Source: Penelope pileata (lineage: Eukaryota; Chordata; Aves; Galliformes; Cracidae). From it: a stretch of 64,000 nt of DNA. How positions within the stretch are numbered: the first letter of the stretch is position 1; each line of letters begins with the position of its first letter. A model generated the notes under the pieces. That model searched no databases. It was not told the DNA's origin and was given only the letters and a program-made list of their open reading frames with translations. The DNA lies in assembly GCA_013396635.1 (NCBI GenBank), contig WBMW01001276.1, positions 73,519 to 137,518 of the forward strand. Direction: 5' to 3'. Of the stretch, positions 36,382-49,189 are shown piece after piece. Made by a program: the position numbers and the translations under genes.

Positions 36382-37290
36382 TTAAATTATAGTAACAGAC
36401 TGGAAAAGTGACCCTGTAAAATGTCACCTACATGTTCCACAATATTTATTTCCCATGAAAGATTTTTGTACTAGAAGGTTTCAGCACATAATGCAAACAA
36501 GATTTGTGTTAGAGCAAGATGAGTCTGCTCTACCTTGAAGTCTCATGAAATTCAGTACTATTGAAAGAACTGCTGAGGTGTTTTTTTCTTTTTTTATCAA
36601 GAGCTGAATAAACATAATCATATTGTTGTAAACAGTCTTATTTTTGTGTTTTAATATTTGTTATCTAGGGTGTAAGATTGTTTCAGTTAAGCTAGTGCCT
36701 TCAAGAAGGATATTGATGAGGGCTATCTAATGCAGAGACAAAGCAAGAAAAATCAAAGTAGATTTGAGAGGAACAACTAAATCAACAGTATTACAAGTGT
36801 TATGATCAGCTTTTAAAGTTCTTAATTTGTGAGTTCTATGTCACCAACTATTTTTTTTTTGGATACTAGAAAGGCAATTGCTAATATCCAAGGCATATAT
36901 TAATAATATGTATGTTGGGTGTTTGTTATTAATCTCCAGATGTGACTGATTCTGGAACAACCATTTCTGATCTGTGGGATGTCAGCTTTGACAATATTCA
37001 CTTAATAACCTAGTATGTTTGTGGGACAGCTTTGGAGATGGTAGTTTTGAGGCCCAAGAAGCAGCTGTGAGACAGCCTTTTCCTCAGAATAGGTAAGAAG
37101 CATCTATTGGTTATATGGTCACAGCCAGATGCTTGTGGTCAACAGCAGTAATTGTCTTCAGAACAGCTATAGTGATCCTCCAATAACCAAAATACTGCCA
37201 AGTAGCCTCAGGTGTGCAGGATACTGAATCAGGCTGTATAGGAACAGCATTGGAGAGTACAAGTGTCAGCTCTCGGTAGTCCTGTCAACC

Positions 37291-37295
<5 letters not shown>

Positions 37296-37339
<44 letters not shown>

Positions 37340-37349
37340 TTTTTTTTTT
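37296..37349. repeat. Long T tract (43 T, G, 10 T)
   Basis: A 54-base nearly pure T tract. On the minus strand it would be a poly(A) tail, but no retrocopied exon structure or AATAAA is visible just upstream on that strand. Confidence 0.9.
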
Positions 37350-39029
37350 AATCTATACTTTATATTTTTAGATGAATTTTTCCTCTGACTTAATTTTTTT
37401 TGCATTAAAATGAAAGGTGTCCATATCATCATGGAAGTTCAGCAGGCCAAGGAAAATTCAGGAAGCCCATTTACAATCTATGGCAGATAGCTGTGTGTTT
37501 CAGAGTGTCAGAATGGCAAACACCCTGCAGTAGCTTACAATTGCAGTAGAAACTCAATTCCTTTTTAAAATTAAACACACAAGCAACACACTGAAAAATC
37601 AGTATATACGCTATTGGAGAAAGCAGTATATGAAGTTTTATGTTAGCCTTTGACTTAGTATGAGCTTTGGATCTATACAGATGAGTCATCTATCTTAATA
37701 TATTCATGTTCATTGCCTTTTTTGAAATCTCACCCCTTCACAAACTTTGAATGTAAAATTGTAAAATTTATATATTTGAAGTGGATGGTCCAAATCTGTA
37801 TCTATAGGGGAGGTTCAAACTGGGATGTGTAACATAATACAGCTTTCGGATGACATTCAAATGGTACATTCCCTGCTTCCCTCTGAAGAAAAAGGGAAAG
37901 GTATTTATTTTCAGTTTTATTGTTGAGTGCACATTGAGAGTCGTAATTAGGCAGAAATATATCCACATGTTACAGAAGGTCCAAGTGATGATTTGAGGTT
38001 GTGGTTTTTTTGTTGTTGTTGTAGTGTGGGTGAAATTCACTCTTCTCTCTGATGAGGAGAGACACGGCTTAGGCAAGGGTGACACATCCTGGTCTGATGG
38101 AAGAACAGTATGTCTTTTCTAGCCCTGTCTGTTTTGGTTGATTATTGGCCATGCACACATTGTGGTTGTGTGTTTATATTCTGAGGGATGGACTATGACA
38201 CAGAGAAGGTTATGGTAGTTCTTTAACTTGGCTCAATTCCAACAAGGAAAGTATGCAAGACCACAGCATAAATAATAAGTAAGCCGAACCTGCTTGAAGT
38301 TTCCTCCCTTATTAGGAAAGTAAAAGTTCTTTAAGCACAGTGAAGACTCTGTTGTAAAGACTTGTGTTTATAAATGCTCTCTGGCTTATCTAGATGATAA
38401 CTGACCTTGTCTCTGGCCTCCTTACACAAATATATGTGTGAGATAGAAAAGGAAGAGATGAATGAAATGAAGGGGAGAAAAAACATTTTTCAGGTATCAT
38501 GTTGGCTTTTTTTTTTTTTTTCATTCGTGTAAATCTGTGGAGTAGATATACTCTCAAGAGTTGTTGGTTGGTGTTAGTTGTTGGTTTTGTGGTTTTTTTA
38601 ATATGAATTTGTATATTTCTGAATGTAACAGTTATAAAAATTGTAAGTCAAGGTTTTGAAACAATGGCCATGTCTATTTGTTCCGCCCTTGCTGGTTCTT
38701 TAAATCTGTACTTTAGAAGAGAGCATAAGCAGGAGCTGCACAGAGCTTGTTCTGATGTTTTGTGTTAGGCTGAATTTCACCACAGGAGATTTTTATCAGT
38801 GCAAGAAGATTAAAGGAGAAAAAAGAAAAGATATTATGGAAGAGAGGGGAAAAGCCTTACCTAGCCTCTATTAGCCTACAATCATGCTGTCGTCTGTTAG
38901 AAAAAGTGATTAAAAACCTAGCTCAGCATTTTGAAGCAGGTAGGAAAAAAATCACTAATCTTTTCACAGAAAAGAGTTATCCATCTTGACTGAGATCAGC
39001 TAACTACAAAGAGGTGGTGTTAAATCCCA

Positions 39030-39049
39030 GGTGGTGGTGGTGGTGGTGT
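39030..39049. repeat. (GGT)n simple repeat
   Basis: Six consecutive GGT units. Confidence 0.85.
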
Positions 39050-42000
39050 TTTTCTGTTTGTTTTAATCAATATATTTTAGATGATGACATCATTATACTA
39101 AGTTACTTCGCATGATATCTACTATCTGACACCGAAGGTTCTGTCTTTAATATGGCTTCCAGATGGAGATACCTTTTTTTTGTGTACAATCCATTGCTTT
39201 TTCCTGCCAACAGAGGAGAAGGCTACCTTTTCTACCCCATCCCCTGAGCTTAGTCGAGCTACCTCCCTCACTCCTGCTGTGGTGCTCATTAGACTCTTCG
39301 GTAGTAATCCAATTCACTAAGCTAACAAAAACAATATTTTATTTTCCTTCTGGATTAATACAAAAACTGATGCAAGGTAAAAGGTGGGTAAAACCCAACT
39401 ACAGGTCAGGATTTGCAGATTTACCTTATTAAAGAAGGTAAATTAAATTTTTAAAAAAAGAAAAAAAGAAAAAAATCCCATAAACCTACTTAATACATCA
39501 TATCTAGTTTTTCAAACTTCACTATGTAATTCCAAAAGTCCTGCTACAGCTCTGATGAAATTCCATGTGGAAAAATGGATAGAACAAGATAGTTGTGGAG
39601 CTGGGTCTGCTAAACCTTAAGAGTTAGGGCTTCTTTCTGTGTCTTTTGCACAGGAGACCAGACCAAGCCAAGAACATAAGGTAGAAGTTAGCTGTCTCTT
39701 CTGTCAGCATTCCAGGAAAGCAACCGTCCCACCTTACTGTTGTCCTCTGAGGACCTAGTAGGTCCTACTAACATGTCGCAAGAACAAAGGGACGGGTCCC
39801 TGAATAGAATTTGCCTTTCAGTTGAGCAGTTGTACTACTGTCTAGCAAGGGGAGAAACAAGACTGCTGTCAGTGGAAAAGAAAGATTGTTTCCTTCAGGT
39901 ATAAGGATAATAGTGGACACAGAAAATCTTGTTTTCCTTCCCGTTGGTCCAAAGAATTGTCCCCTTACTATCTCAGGAGAACGTTTTCCTGCTTTTCCTA
40001 GGCTGCTCAAATACTTTGCACAGAGAAAAATTTGTCACTGCAGATGTTGACTATTTCTATTTTATTGATTTTTTTCTATATTATTGATTTTTTTCATTAT
40101 AATAGTATCTTTAGGATTTTGGTGAAATGAAAGAGATGAGCATCTTTTTGTTCTGAATGCTGTAAAAACATAGAGCAACAGATGTTTTTTCCACAGAGCT
40201 ATGAATTTAAACAGGTTTACGAAGGAAAAGTAATTTCCAAAGACTTGAGGCATGGTAAATTACTTAATTTGCGTATGGTCACTCAAAAAGTCAGTGGCAA
40301 AGCTTGGAAAGGAAATTAACTCTCCTCTCAGGTTTTGGTTCCCTGTTAAGAATACTGTTTGTTTATTTAAAGCTGTATTAAAAGATAGCTATCGCTATAA
40401 AGGTGCAATATAAGGAAAGGTTCAAGCAATGACCTAGGTAAATTAATGTCAATGTCTTTGAAGAACTGAAGTGCTGTGAGTGTCAGAATTTGTATTATGA
40501 TAGAAATATCTGATTCTATAAAGTCTTTTTAAATGCTTTACTATTACTAAAAAATTGAATACAGGAAATTTTGCTAGACGTAGGACAGATGCATGCTAAG
40601 CCAAGATCTGCTTCCATTAACTACCAGCCACATGCTATTGTCTCTCTTGTTCATCAGAATATTATAGAGATGTGAACAAGTTCAATCACTTGCACATCAT
40701 TAGTTCAGTAATAGTTTCATTTAAGGGTGCCTTTAAGAAGCATTTAATGTGTCATATCAAGCACGATCCATCAATGTGTCCTTGATCACATGAAAAATTA
40801 CGTTTCATGCATACAGTGCACCAAACAAAGGCAGACCAGATTTCACATTTTAAAAATCAGTAGTGTGACAGCAGCGATCATTATCCTGTATACATTGATC
40901 TGTGTTTCAGCAAAGGCTTCCTCTTAAGTCCCAAAGAGAGGCTGGCAGCTTCTATGGTATGAAGCTCCATGAGAGTGGAGCGATGAAGTAAGCCAAAAAT
41001 TTGTTTTAAAAAATGAAATGGTCTCTTGAAACCCTGTAGGGTTTTGTTGCTTTCTCAGGACAGAAAGAGTGTATTATGCTAGAGATTTGTGCACATCCTC
41101 CTTGTACTGCACAGAGAGATGGCAGCAGCGTTGAAATAGAAGCTAGAAAGAATTGATAACACTACTGATCCAATTATTAATATTTTTATCTTCAGACCAG
41201 ATTTGAGCTATACATCTGCACAGTACATCACTAATGAAATGCAGCTTCCTCTGAGATGGAGGCTCTTACTTAGCTGATGTGCACAGCATGCTGCCAGAAA
41301 GAAAGAAGAGAGAAAATGTAGTTTTAGTACATCATGGAAAGCCCCTGCTGCTGAGGAAAGTGCAATGGCATCTTTAGGAGCCAAGCTGCTCTCAAAGTAG
41401 GGTAAATTGGGAGTAACTATCAGGAAGTCAATGGAATAATGATACTGGTGAGAGAAGATAATCAGGCAACTATGTCCATCAAGAGCAGACAAGGCTGCTG
41501 CTTCTCCCTGCTGCTTTTTCCTACTTTCAGTTCTCATTTGCTAACAGTAACAAAGGAGCCTTTTCCAGACTATGGGGTTACTGTATGTCTACATCAAGCA
41601 ATGGAGCACAATGGAAAGATATTTAATCCACATAAAGATGAAAATTGCTAAAATCCCATATGATAAAATGCAAACTTGCTGGCATGGATCTGGAAGAAAT
41701 TAATTTTGCTGAATCAGTGTTCTGAAGGTGTTAATAATCATTGAGTCACAGTGAGGCCTATTAGTTTGATTGTACTGTACTGCACCTGGACTCGAGCTGA
41801 TTCAGATTTGTGTCTTAAATGTCTTCATATTATCTTCTCTTCCCTTATGTTTTTAGCATTGGAATAGGAAGAACAAGCTAGAACCTATGTACATTTCTTT
41901 TTTCTGTGACTAAATGTGTCTTTAAACACCTTCAAACCTAGTGCCAGGTACTGCTGTGAAATGAAGTGAGAACATCAGGAATTTTTAATGAAATTAAGAA

Positions 42001-42259
42001 ACTAGTAGACTCTGCACCTGGTGTGAAAAAGTGGTCATGTTCTTGAGGAAAAAAAACAACTTGGAAATCTAATTTCTTGATATTCCCCTCCTCCACGCCC
42101 ACAACAAACTAAAATTTTTTCTGAACGATTTTACGTTGTTAATATTGAAGAGAAATTGACAGATTAACAATTCTAATTTATAACTTCTGTTTTGATTTTT
42201 ATATCATCGAATGTGTATAGCCATAAGAAAGTGCTATGAACAATAAATTTATGCATGTT

Positions 42260-43206
42260 TCATAGAATCATAGGATCATAGATCCTGGTTGGAAGGAACG
42301 TTAAAGAACATCTAGTTCTAACCCCTTTGCTGTGTTCAGGGATACCTTCCACCAGACCAGGTTGCCCAGGGCTCCATCCAACCTGGCCTTGGATGGGACA
42401 TTCACAGCTTCTCTGGGCAACCTGTTCCAGTGCTTCACCACTTTCTGAGTAAAGAATTTATTCCTAATGTCTAACCTAGTTAATCTCCCCTCTTTTATTT
42501 TAAAGCCACTACAACCTTGTCCTTTCAATACACTCCTTAATAAGAGTCCCTCCCTATCTTTACTGTAGACCCCCTTTAAATGCTGGAAGGTCACAATGAG
42601 GTCTCCCTGGAATCTCCTCCAGGCTGAACAAGCCCAGCTCCTTCAGTCTCTCTTCATAGGAGAGCTGTTCCAGCCCTCTGATCATCCTCATGTCCTTCCT
42701 CTGGACTCTCTCGACCAGGTTCATGTCCTTCTTATGTTGGGGGCCCCAGAGCTAAATGCAGTACTCCATGTGTGATCTCATGAGAGCAGAGTAGAGGGAG
42801 ACAATTACCTCTCTCAATCTGCTAGTCATACTTCTTTTGTTGCAGCCCAGAAGGTCAACCGTATCCTTGGCTACAAGTGCACACTGACAGCTCATGTTGA
42901 GTTTTTCATCCACCAGTCCTCCCAATTCCTTCTCTTCAGGGCTGCTTTAAGTGCATTCTCCACTCAGCCTGTACTTGTGCTTGTGATTGTCCTGACCCAG
43001 GTACAGGACCTTGTACTTGGCCTTGTTGAACTTGTCGCACAGGCCCATCTCTCAGGCCTGTCAAGGTCACTCTGTGTGGCTTCCCTTCCCTCCAGCATGT
43101 TGACCACATCCCTCAGCTTGCTGAGGGTGCACTCAATCCTACTCTCCCTGTCGTTGACAAAGATGTTAAATAGTGTTGTCCTAATATCAGCCCTTGAGGA
43201 GTGCCA
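42260..43206 (-). mobile_element. CR1 LINE 3' fragment (about 950 bp)
   Basis: The plus strand starts with the CR1 tail (CATAGAATCATAGGATCATAG), then the 3' UTR. The minus strand codes for the C-terminal end (FKIKEGRLTRLDIRNKFFTQ, VVKHWNRLPREAVN; 42594 to 42301) and, higher up, an RT piece (TTLFNIFVND, IECTLSKL; 43224 to 42964). In this piece the segment holding the catalytic F-A-D-D and following TKLGG is missing, and a frameshift follows. It is 5'-truncated near 43206. Confidence 0.93.
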
Positions 43207-44373
43207 GTTTTTTGTCATTGTCACAATTTCTCACAAATAATGCCATGTCTTCTTAGACACACTTAGCAGTCACAGAAACAAAACTAGCACCAATGGCTTT
43301 AACCTATTCCTCTCTTCTTGATCAGGATGAAGGTCCATTAATGGGAAATATATATTCCTGTACATATATGTACACTGTGGACCCAGACAGCCCATTTGCT
43401 GCCCATTAGCTGCCCCAGGGTCCAAATCTTCCCTGTTGCTGGTGCTTGGACATACAAGACCTTGGGTCTGCAATCCCTCTCACAGACACAAAGAGAAACA
43501 CAGATAGACAACTGATTCCTGCAGTAGCTGGTCCTGTATCTTCACTCTTTTCAGATGTCTCAGTCCTAGAGATATAGCAAGAGTCACACACATACACAGC
43601 AAATGCCTCAGGCTCCTCAGATACCCCCGTAGCCAGCTCTTCCCCTGCTCTTAACCTTAGAGACTTATCTGGCCATCTGAAAATGTGTTTGTGCCATACA
43701 CAATTTTCCAAATGTAAATTGAATGAGAGAGAGAGAGACTAAACTGTGGTGCTTAGTGAGTGTTCACCTCTGAGCCCTGAGTTCTAGTGCCTCATCCAGA
43801 TAGCATTTGGGAGGCTGTCTGAGAGAAGCCCAGCTGGGAGTCAGGCCTTTAACTCACAGGCATGAGACTGGTGCCTGCGACTCTGTGTCTTGCTCCTTCT
43901 CTTATGAAAAGTGTATGGAGTGTTTTGCTGTCACCTTCATCTGGTGCAGCCTCAGGATAGAAAAATGCTAGGATTTCACAATTCAGTATCTGTGAAGAAT
44001 TGTAATGTATGTGACTGCATGTATGTTTAGCTGCAGAAAAGCAGATGCTACCTCACCACTAAGATTTGTAGCTTCAGGGAATGTTGCTGAGGCATTTTAA
44101 AGCACAGGTGGACTTATGTTTTTTGTTTGCTTCTTTTCTGAAGACTGCATGTTTTTTAGTCATTTTAGATATTCTTTGAAGATATTTTTGATAGTTTAGA
44201 TTTTTTTTAATTACTTGGAGATCACAGGTGAAATTTCTCTGTTATTTTTGTCAGGATTAGAACATCAGCAAAACTCCTAAGAATAAAAACAAACAGAAAG
44301 GAAATAATGTGAATTTTCTTTTCCTTACAAAAAAAATCTAAATACTTGAAAGTAAAGAGAAGAATCTTGTGTA
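43207..44373. other. Unclassified GC-richer block
   Basis: From about 43240 to 43960 the sequence is clearly less AT-rich than its flanks, has CA/GA-rich words and a (GA)n near 43728, and shows no coding signature. It may be an uncharacterised LTR or repeat. A 16-bp perfect palindrome lies at 43359-43374. The remainder to 44373 is AT-rich unique sequence. Confidence 0.35.
43359..43374. repeat. 16-bp perfect palindrome
   Basis: TGTACATATATGTACA reads the same on both strands. Confidence 0.7.
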
Positions 44374-44914
44374 AGTTGTTCTGAAAGTCCTGTTTATTTC
44401 CATGGAAGCTACAACAGATACAAAGAGTGCAATAACAGTTTGATAGAGCAAATTCTCAGCTTCTAAACACTGTTTTTCAGCATAGTCACCACCATTAGCT
44501 ATGCATTTTTGCCAACAATGAACAAGAGCCTGAATTCTGTGGTCATAAAAATCTGCAGCAGCAGAGGTGACTGACTGTCACTGTTGTCACCACTGAAATG
44601 AACCACCCAGTACCTCAGTGAGCTCACATCCACTGTTTGGTCTCCATAAACGTTCAGCAGGTGTCAGTGAATGTCAATGGGTGGCATTTTTTCCACATGG
44701 AGGAATTAAATTCCACATCTTTGTTTCCTAGGTACTTCCATGTCAGATGCCATTTTGTCAGACTGCCCCTCTGCTGTCATCTGTTGCACAGCTGCGGCAG
44801 CAAAATGGAACGGAATATTAGCAGGAAGGTTCAGCTTCTACTGCCACACCAACATCCGCCTCTGATGTTGTGGAACAACATAGTAAAATAGGAGGCATTA
44901 CTTTCTGAGCATCC
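44374..44914 (-). mobile_element. Non-autonomous mariner MITE, copy 2
   Basis: The right end AGGAGGCATTACTTTCTGAG is the reverse complement of the mariner terminus; the left end (AGTTGTTCTGAAAGT after TA at 44372-44373) is degraded by a small deletion. The internal sequence aligns along its length with the reverse complement of the copy at 60791 and with copy 1, including the same join between transposase N- and C-terminal segments. The frame is broken throughout. Confidence 0.85.
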
Positions 44915-47674
44915 CTCATATGGTATAATACGTAAACTAACTGCCTATCACCTCTTGTAGAAGGAAACAGCAAGAGATAGATAACACCTCAGTCAGAGTT
45001 TCAGCGTCGTGTTTTGCTTTACAGAATTCAATACAATTGTAGTAAGGCTGCTGAGCTTCCAGTCAGGAATAGTTACGATTATTTTCTTTTTTCTCTGCAA
45101 AAACAGAAAAGAATCCATTGACAAAATTCTTGTTTTGAACTTAGGGAAATTATCAAAATATTCTATATTTACATTTCAAATTAAAAAAAAAACTTTAGCA
45201 AAATGTCTTGGGAAATTTTAGCTAATTATTGTATAATGAAAACATAAGAAATATGTAAAAAAATAATATGGAAATGAAATATATGAAAGATAGGAAATTT
45301 GATTGAATGACCTTAAGTAATCATTTTTAACCCAATTTTTTTTTTTTCTAGATTGTCTAGATTTTTACTTTCTACCCTTATTTGAGACAACCATATTTTT
45401 CAATCTGAGAAGAATTTCCATACATTGAAAACATACATTACTCTTAGCTATTGATTAATGACAACCCTGGTGGGAAAATTAAATGTCATAAGCAGAGCAA
45501 TTATAATGGAAGAGTTAGAATATACGTGTTTTCTTGCTGTTACGAATTCGTAAATACAGACATATATCAAATTCAAGTCCACCAAAGTTAACAGCCTCAA
45601 ACTAACAATATGCTTTGGATAAGATCCTAAATCCTAAAACATATTTATAAAACAGGCTTTAAAGGGCAATATTTTATCCTGTGAAGCTTCAAATTGTGAT
45701 GACAGGAAGCGTTTCATTTTTTTCAGATTTTGATTAAGTTTCTTCTTTACCTTCTTCACTTCCAAAAACCAAGATGATCAATTACAAGATGATAAATTTT
45801 TCAAAATACTGATTAATCCAGTCTTCGTGAAGATTCATGAAAAGCTTCTCTTCCTGGAGAGCAAATCTTGGATATCTTAACATGATAAAGTTTAGAATTC
45901 ATTTTGGATGTACACAAAGTACTCAATTGAACTGTATTGTTTATTGTACTTGTAGCAGTACAGGTTAGGGATATTTTAGCTAGCTATGGGGAAAATACAA
46001 TGAAGAGTTTTGTGTGAAATATGTTTTCAATTGCTGTTTGTTCTTTGTTATTGACATACATATAATTGTCTTTAGAGTAGATGTGATGTAAAGTTTCATA
46101 ATTTATGCTAAACTATCCTGAGATAATCATGATTTACTTCAAAAATTAACTTTCCCCTATGATTTTTTCCAAAAATTCATAATAATCCCATTACATTGCT
46201 CCGATACTTCAAAGAATATGAAATCTCACAATTGTGAATGGAAAGTCAGCTTTGTTTTAGCTGAACCTTAGTTTGAAGTTTCTTTAATGGCCTTAGATGG
46301 CATAACAATTTGTAAAGTAATGTGCATCACAGAAACCATGTAGGCTTGCCCCTAGTAGACTGATACATGGTCAGTGAGGGTAGGCACTTCTTGACTTGTT
46401 TTAAATTGCAAATTCCATTAACGGAATGTGAATTATGTGCCCCAACAGTTTCACACTGAAGGACGTGCTGTTACTCTTACTGGCTTTAACTAGTGTCTTA
46501 ATTCTCACACAACATCAAAACAGCCAAGAAAAAGCTAAATATCAATCAATATATCAGCACAGAGCTCTTATTAAACAAATATTTTCTCTAAAGGCAAGTA
46601 GGATTTCATTTTCTGTTAGCATATGAGAAAATAAAGAATAATTTAAAGATATGCCCTATGTCTATAAGTGATTTTATTCCTAACGTGATTTCTGAAGAAA
46701 GTGGTAAAAGATAAGAATACTTGTGTAGGTCATAATTAAACAGTATGATTAAAATTAGTGTATGTCTATTATGTAACATGGTGTTTGATATTGCAGTTTC
46801 ACAGCCTTGCTCTTTGTTCTGCACAACTCTAAAATTACATGATAGCTAAATAAAAATTTCAGCTCAATGTACTGCATGGCCTTATACAATACATGAATCT
46901 GTTTTTCTAGGTAGAAGTAGAGATTAAACAAGGAACTACATGGATTTGTCTCTCATAATATGAATGTTACCTAAAACGCAAGTTCAGTTTACAACAGCAG
47001 TGTTCAGAAGTAAAGACTGTATCATTTTCTGTCTTATCAAATACTCTATCTGAAATAATCTTCAATAGACAGTATCATAAAGACAGTCTAGATTTTTCTC
47101 CAATAAAAAAATACACTATATTGTAATTATGGGATAGTGGCCATGATCTTCCTACCAACTGTAGAAAGAAGGTTTCTGCCTGTGTAATGTTTTATTAAAT
47201 AGCAGAAAGTGGATGGCACAGGACCCATCTTTACCAAAGAGTCACTAGTCATCAGTAGTCTAAAACAAAAATGCAAGAAACTTTAGGCTGTTGTATTAAT
47301 ATAAAATATGACATTTCTCCCTTAGGCTCAGTAATTGATTCTCTAATAATTCTCTTGCTTCTGTTTTCATTTTTCATTTTTTTTCTCTATCGAGCAGAAA
47401 TGGAAGTAATTCTACTGAAATTGAAGTACTCAGTGCTCTATTCTGGGTACGGTACCTCAAATATTCCACATGGAGGAAAGCACCAATGAGTTCTGCACTA
47501 TGCTTTTCTGAAACATGTAACTCCACATCTGCTATAGACAACTGAAGAAGATATTTGCTCTGTAGCTCAAGTTACATGCTTCTGTGCTGAACTCCTCTGT
47601 TATTAATGCATAGCAAATGGTATCATATACAACTATGTTATCTATGTTTAAAAAATGTGGGTAGACAATGCAAA
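44915..47674. other. Unique AT-rich non-coding DNA
   Basis: No gene or repeat recognised. Open frames are short. Confidence 0.6.
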
Positions 47675-47691
47675 AAAAAAAAAGACCATTT

Positions 47692-48116
47692 ATGTGGGAG
47701 GAATACAAAGAGGTGGCCCGAGCAGCCAGGGACCAGGTTAGGAAAGCTAAAGCCCAGGTAGAATTAAATCTAGCCAGGGACATAAAGGGGAACAAGAAGA
47801 ATTTCTATAGGTATATCAATGACAAAAGGAAGACTAGGGAAGATGTGGGCCCTTTCCGGAAGGAAACTGGAGACCTGGTCACGAGGGATGTGGAGAAGGC
47901 TGAGGTGCTCAATGACTTCTTTGCCTCAGTCTTCACTGGCAAAGGCTCTAGACACACCACCCAAACTGCAGAAAGAGAAGGTAAGAACTGGGAGAAGGAA
48001 GAACTGCCCACTGTAGGTGAAGATCAGGTTCGAGACCACCTGAAGAACCTGAAGGTATACAAGTCCATGGGGCCTGATGAGATTCATCCACGGGTCCTGA
48101 AGGAACTGGCGGATGA
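47692..48116 (+). pseudogene. CR1 ORF2: EN-RT linker and RT start
   Basis: Open frame MWEEYKEVARAARDQVRKAK, then NKKNFYRYINDKRK, AEVLNDFFASVFTGKG, DHLKNLKVYKSMGPDEIHPR and VLKELAD, running into the Ns. This is the segment before the RT fingers in CR1 ORF2. It is uninterrupted for about 140 codons. It is part of a 5'-truncated LINE and has no promoter of its own. Confidence 0.92.
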
Positions 48117-48705
48117 NNNNNNNNNNNNNNNNNNNNNNNNNNNNNNNNNNNNNNNNNNNNNNNNNNNNNNNNNNNNNNNNNNNNNNNNNNNNNNNNNNNN
48201 NNNNNNNNNNNNNNNNNNNNNNNNNNNNNNNNNNNNNNNNNNNNNNNNNNNNNNNNNNNNNNNNNNNNNNNNNNNNNNNNNNNNNNNNNNNNNNNNNNNN
48301 NNNNNNNNNNNNNNNNNNNNNNNNNNNNNNNNNNNNNNNNNNNNNNNNNNNNNNNNNNNNNNNNNNNNNNNNNNNNNNNNNNNNNNNNNNNNNNNNNNNN
48401 NNNNNNNNNNNNNNNNNNNNNNNNNNNNNNNNNNNNNNNNNNNNNNNNNNNNNNNNNNNNNNNNNNNNNNNNNNNNNNNNNNNNNNNNNNNNNNNNNNNN
48501 NNNNNNNNNNNNNNNNNNNNNNNNNNNNNNNNNNNNNNNNNNNNNNNNNNNNNNNNNNNNNNNNNNNNNNNNNNNNNNNNNNNNNNNNNNNNNNNNNNNN
48601 NNNNNNNNNNNNNNNNNNNNNNNNNNNNNNNNNNNNNNNNNNNNNNNNNNNNNNNNNNNNNNNNNNNNNNNNNNNNNNNNNNNNNNNNNNNNNNNNNNNN
48701 NNNNN
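48117..48705. other. Assembly gap (589 N)
   Basis: A run of N inside the CR1 copy. From the known layout of CR1 ORF2, the missing part between the two flanks should be well over 589 bp, and the two flanking reading frames are not in phase across 589 bases. The stated gap length is therefore probably wrong. Confidence 0.95.
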
Positions 48706-49103
48706 CAAGAAGGATGTGGAGCTGTTGGAGCGGGTCCAGAGGAGGGCCACGAGGATGATCAGAGGGCTGGAGCACCTCCCCTACAAGGACAGGCTGAGAG
48801 AGTTAGGACTCTTCAGCCTGGAGAAGAGAAGGCTGCGGGGGGACCTGATAGCAGCCTTCCAGTACTTGAACGGGGCCTACAGGAAAGCTGGGGAGGGGCT
48901 TTTTACAAGGATAGATAATGACAGGACAAGGGGTAATGGTTGTAAACTGGAAGAGGGTAGATTTAGACTAGATATAAGGAAGAAATTCTTCCCTGTGAGG
49001 GTGGTGAGACACTGGAACAGGTTGCCCAGAGAAGTTGTGGATGCCCTCTCCCTGGAAGTATTCAAAGCCAGGCTGGATGGGGCTTTGGGCAACCTGGTCT
49101 AGT
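48706..49103 (+). pseudogene. CR1 ORF2: C-terminal region
   Basis: Open frame KKDVELLERVQRRATRMI, LEHLPYKDRLRELGLFSLEK, RRLRGDLIAAFQYLNGAYRK, NDRTRGNGCKLEEGRFRLDI and VVRHWNRLPREVVDALS, ending at a TAG near 49103. It is intact in comparison with the other copies here and is the natural C-terminus of ORF2. Confidence 0.93.
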
Positions 49104-49189
49104 GGGAGGTGTCCTTGCCCGTGGCAAGGGGGTTAGAACAAGATGATCTCTAAGGTCCCTTCCAACCTGAACCATTCTATGATTCTATG

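Larger units (their letters stand above)
34569..42259. other. Unique AT-rich non-coding DNA (7.7 kb)
   Basis: No transposon or host gene recognised. It contains a T-run at 34859-34874, the 43-T run at 37296, a T-run at 38508-38520, a (GGT)n at 39030-39049 and a 15-19 bp tandem pair at 40062-40097 (unit TTATTGATTTTTTTC). The open frame at 35950-36381 is described separately. Confidence 0.5.
47675..49189 (+). mobile_element. Best-preserved CR1 LINE, split by an assembly gap
   Basis: Plus-strand CR1 starting within the EN-RT linker, shortly after an A-run (47671-47682), and ending with 3' UTR and tail CATTCTATGATTCTATG at 49189. Both visible parts are open and close to the family sequence, which points to a young insertion. 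The gap (48117-48705, 589 N) removes most of the reverse transcriptase including its active site. It is 5'-truncated: no ORF1 or endonuclease. Confidence 0.95.

Noticed and set aside
37229..37432. Lysine-rich minus-strand frame
   Set aside because: It is the translation of the T tract at 37296-37349.
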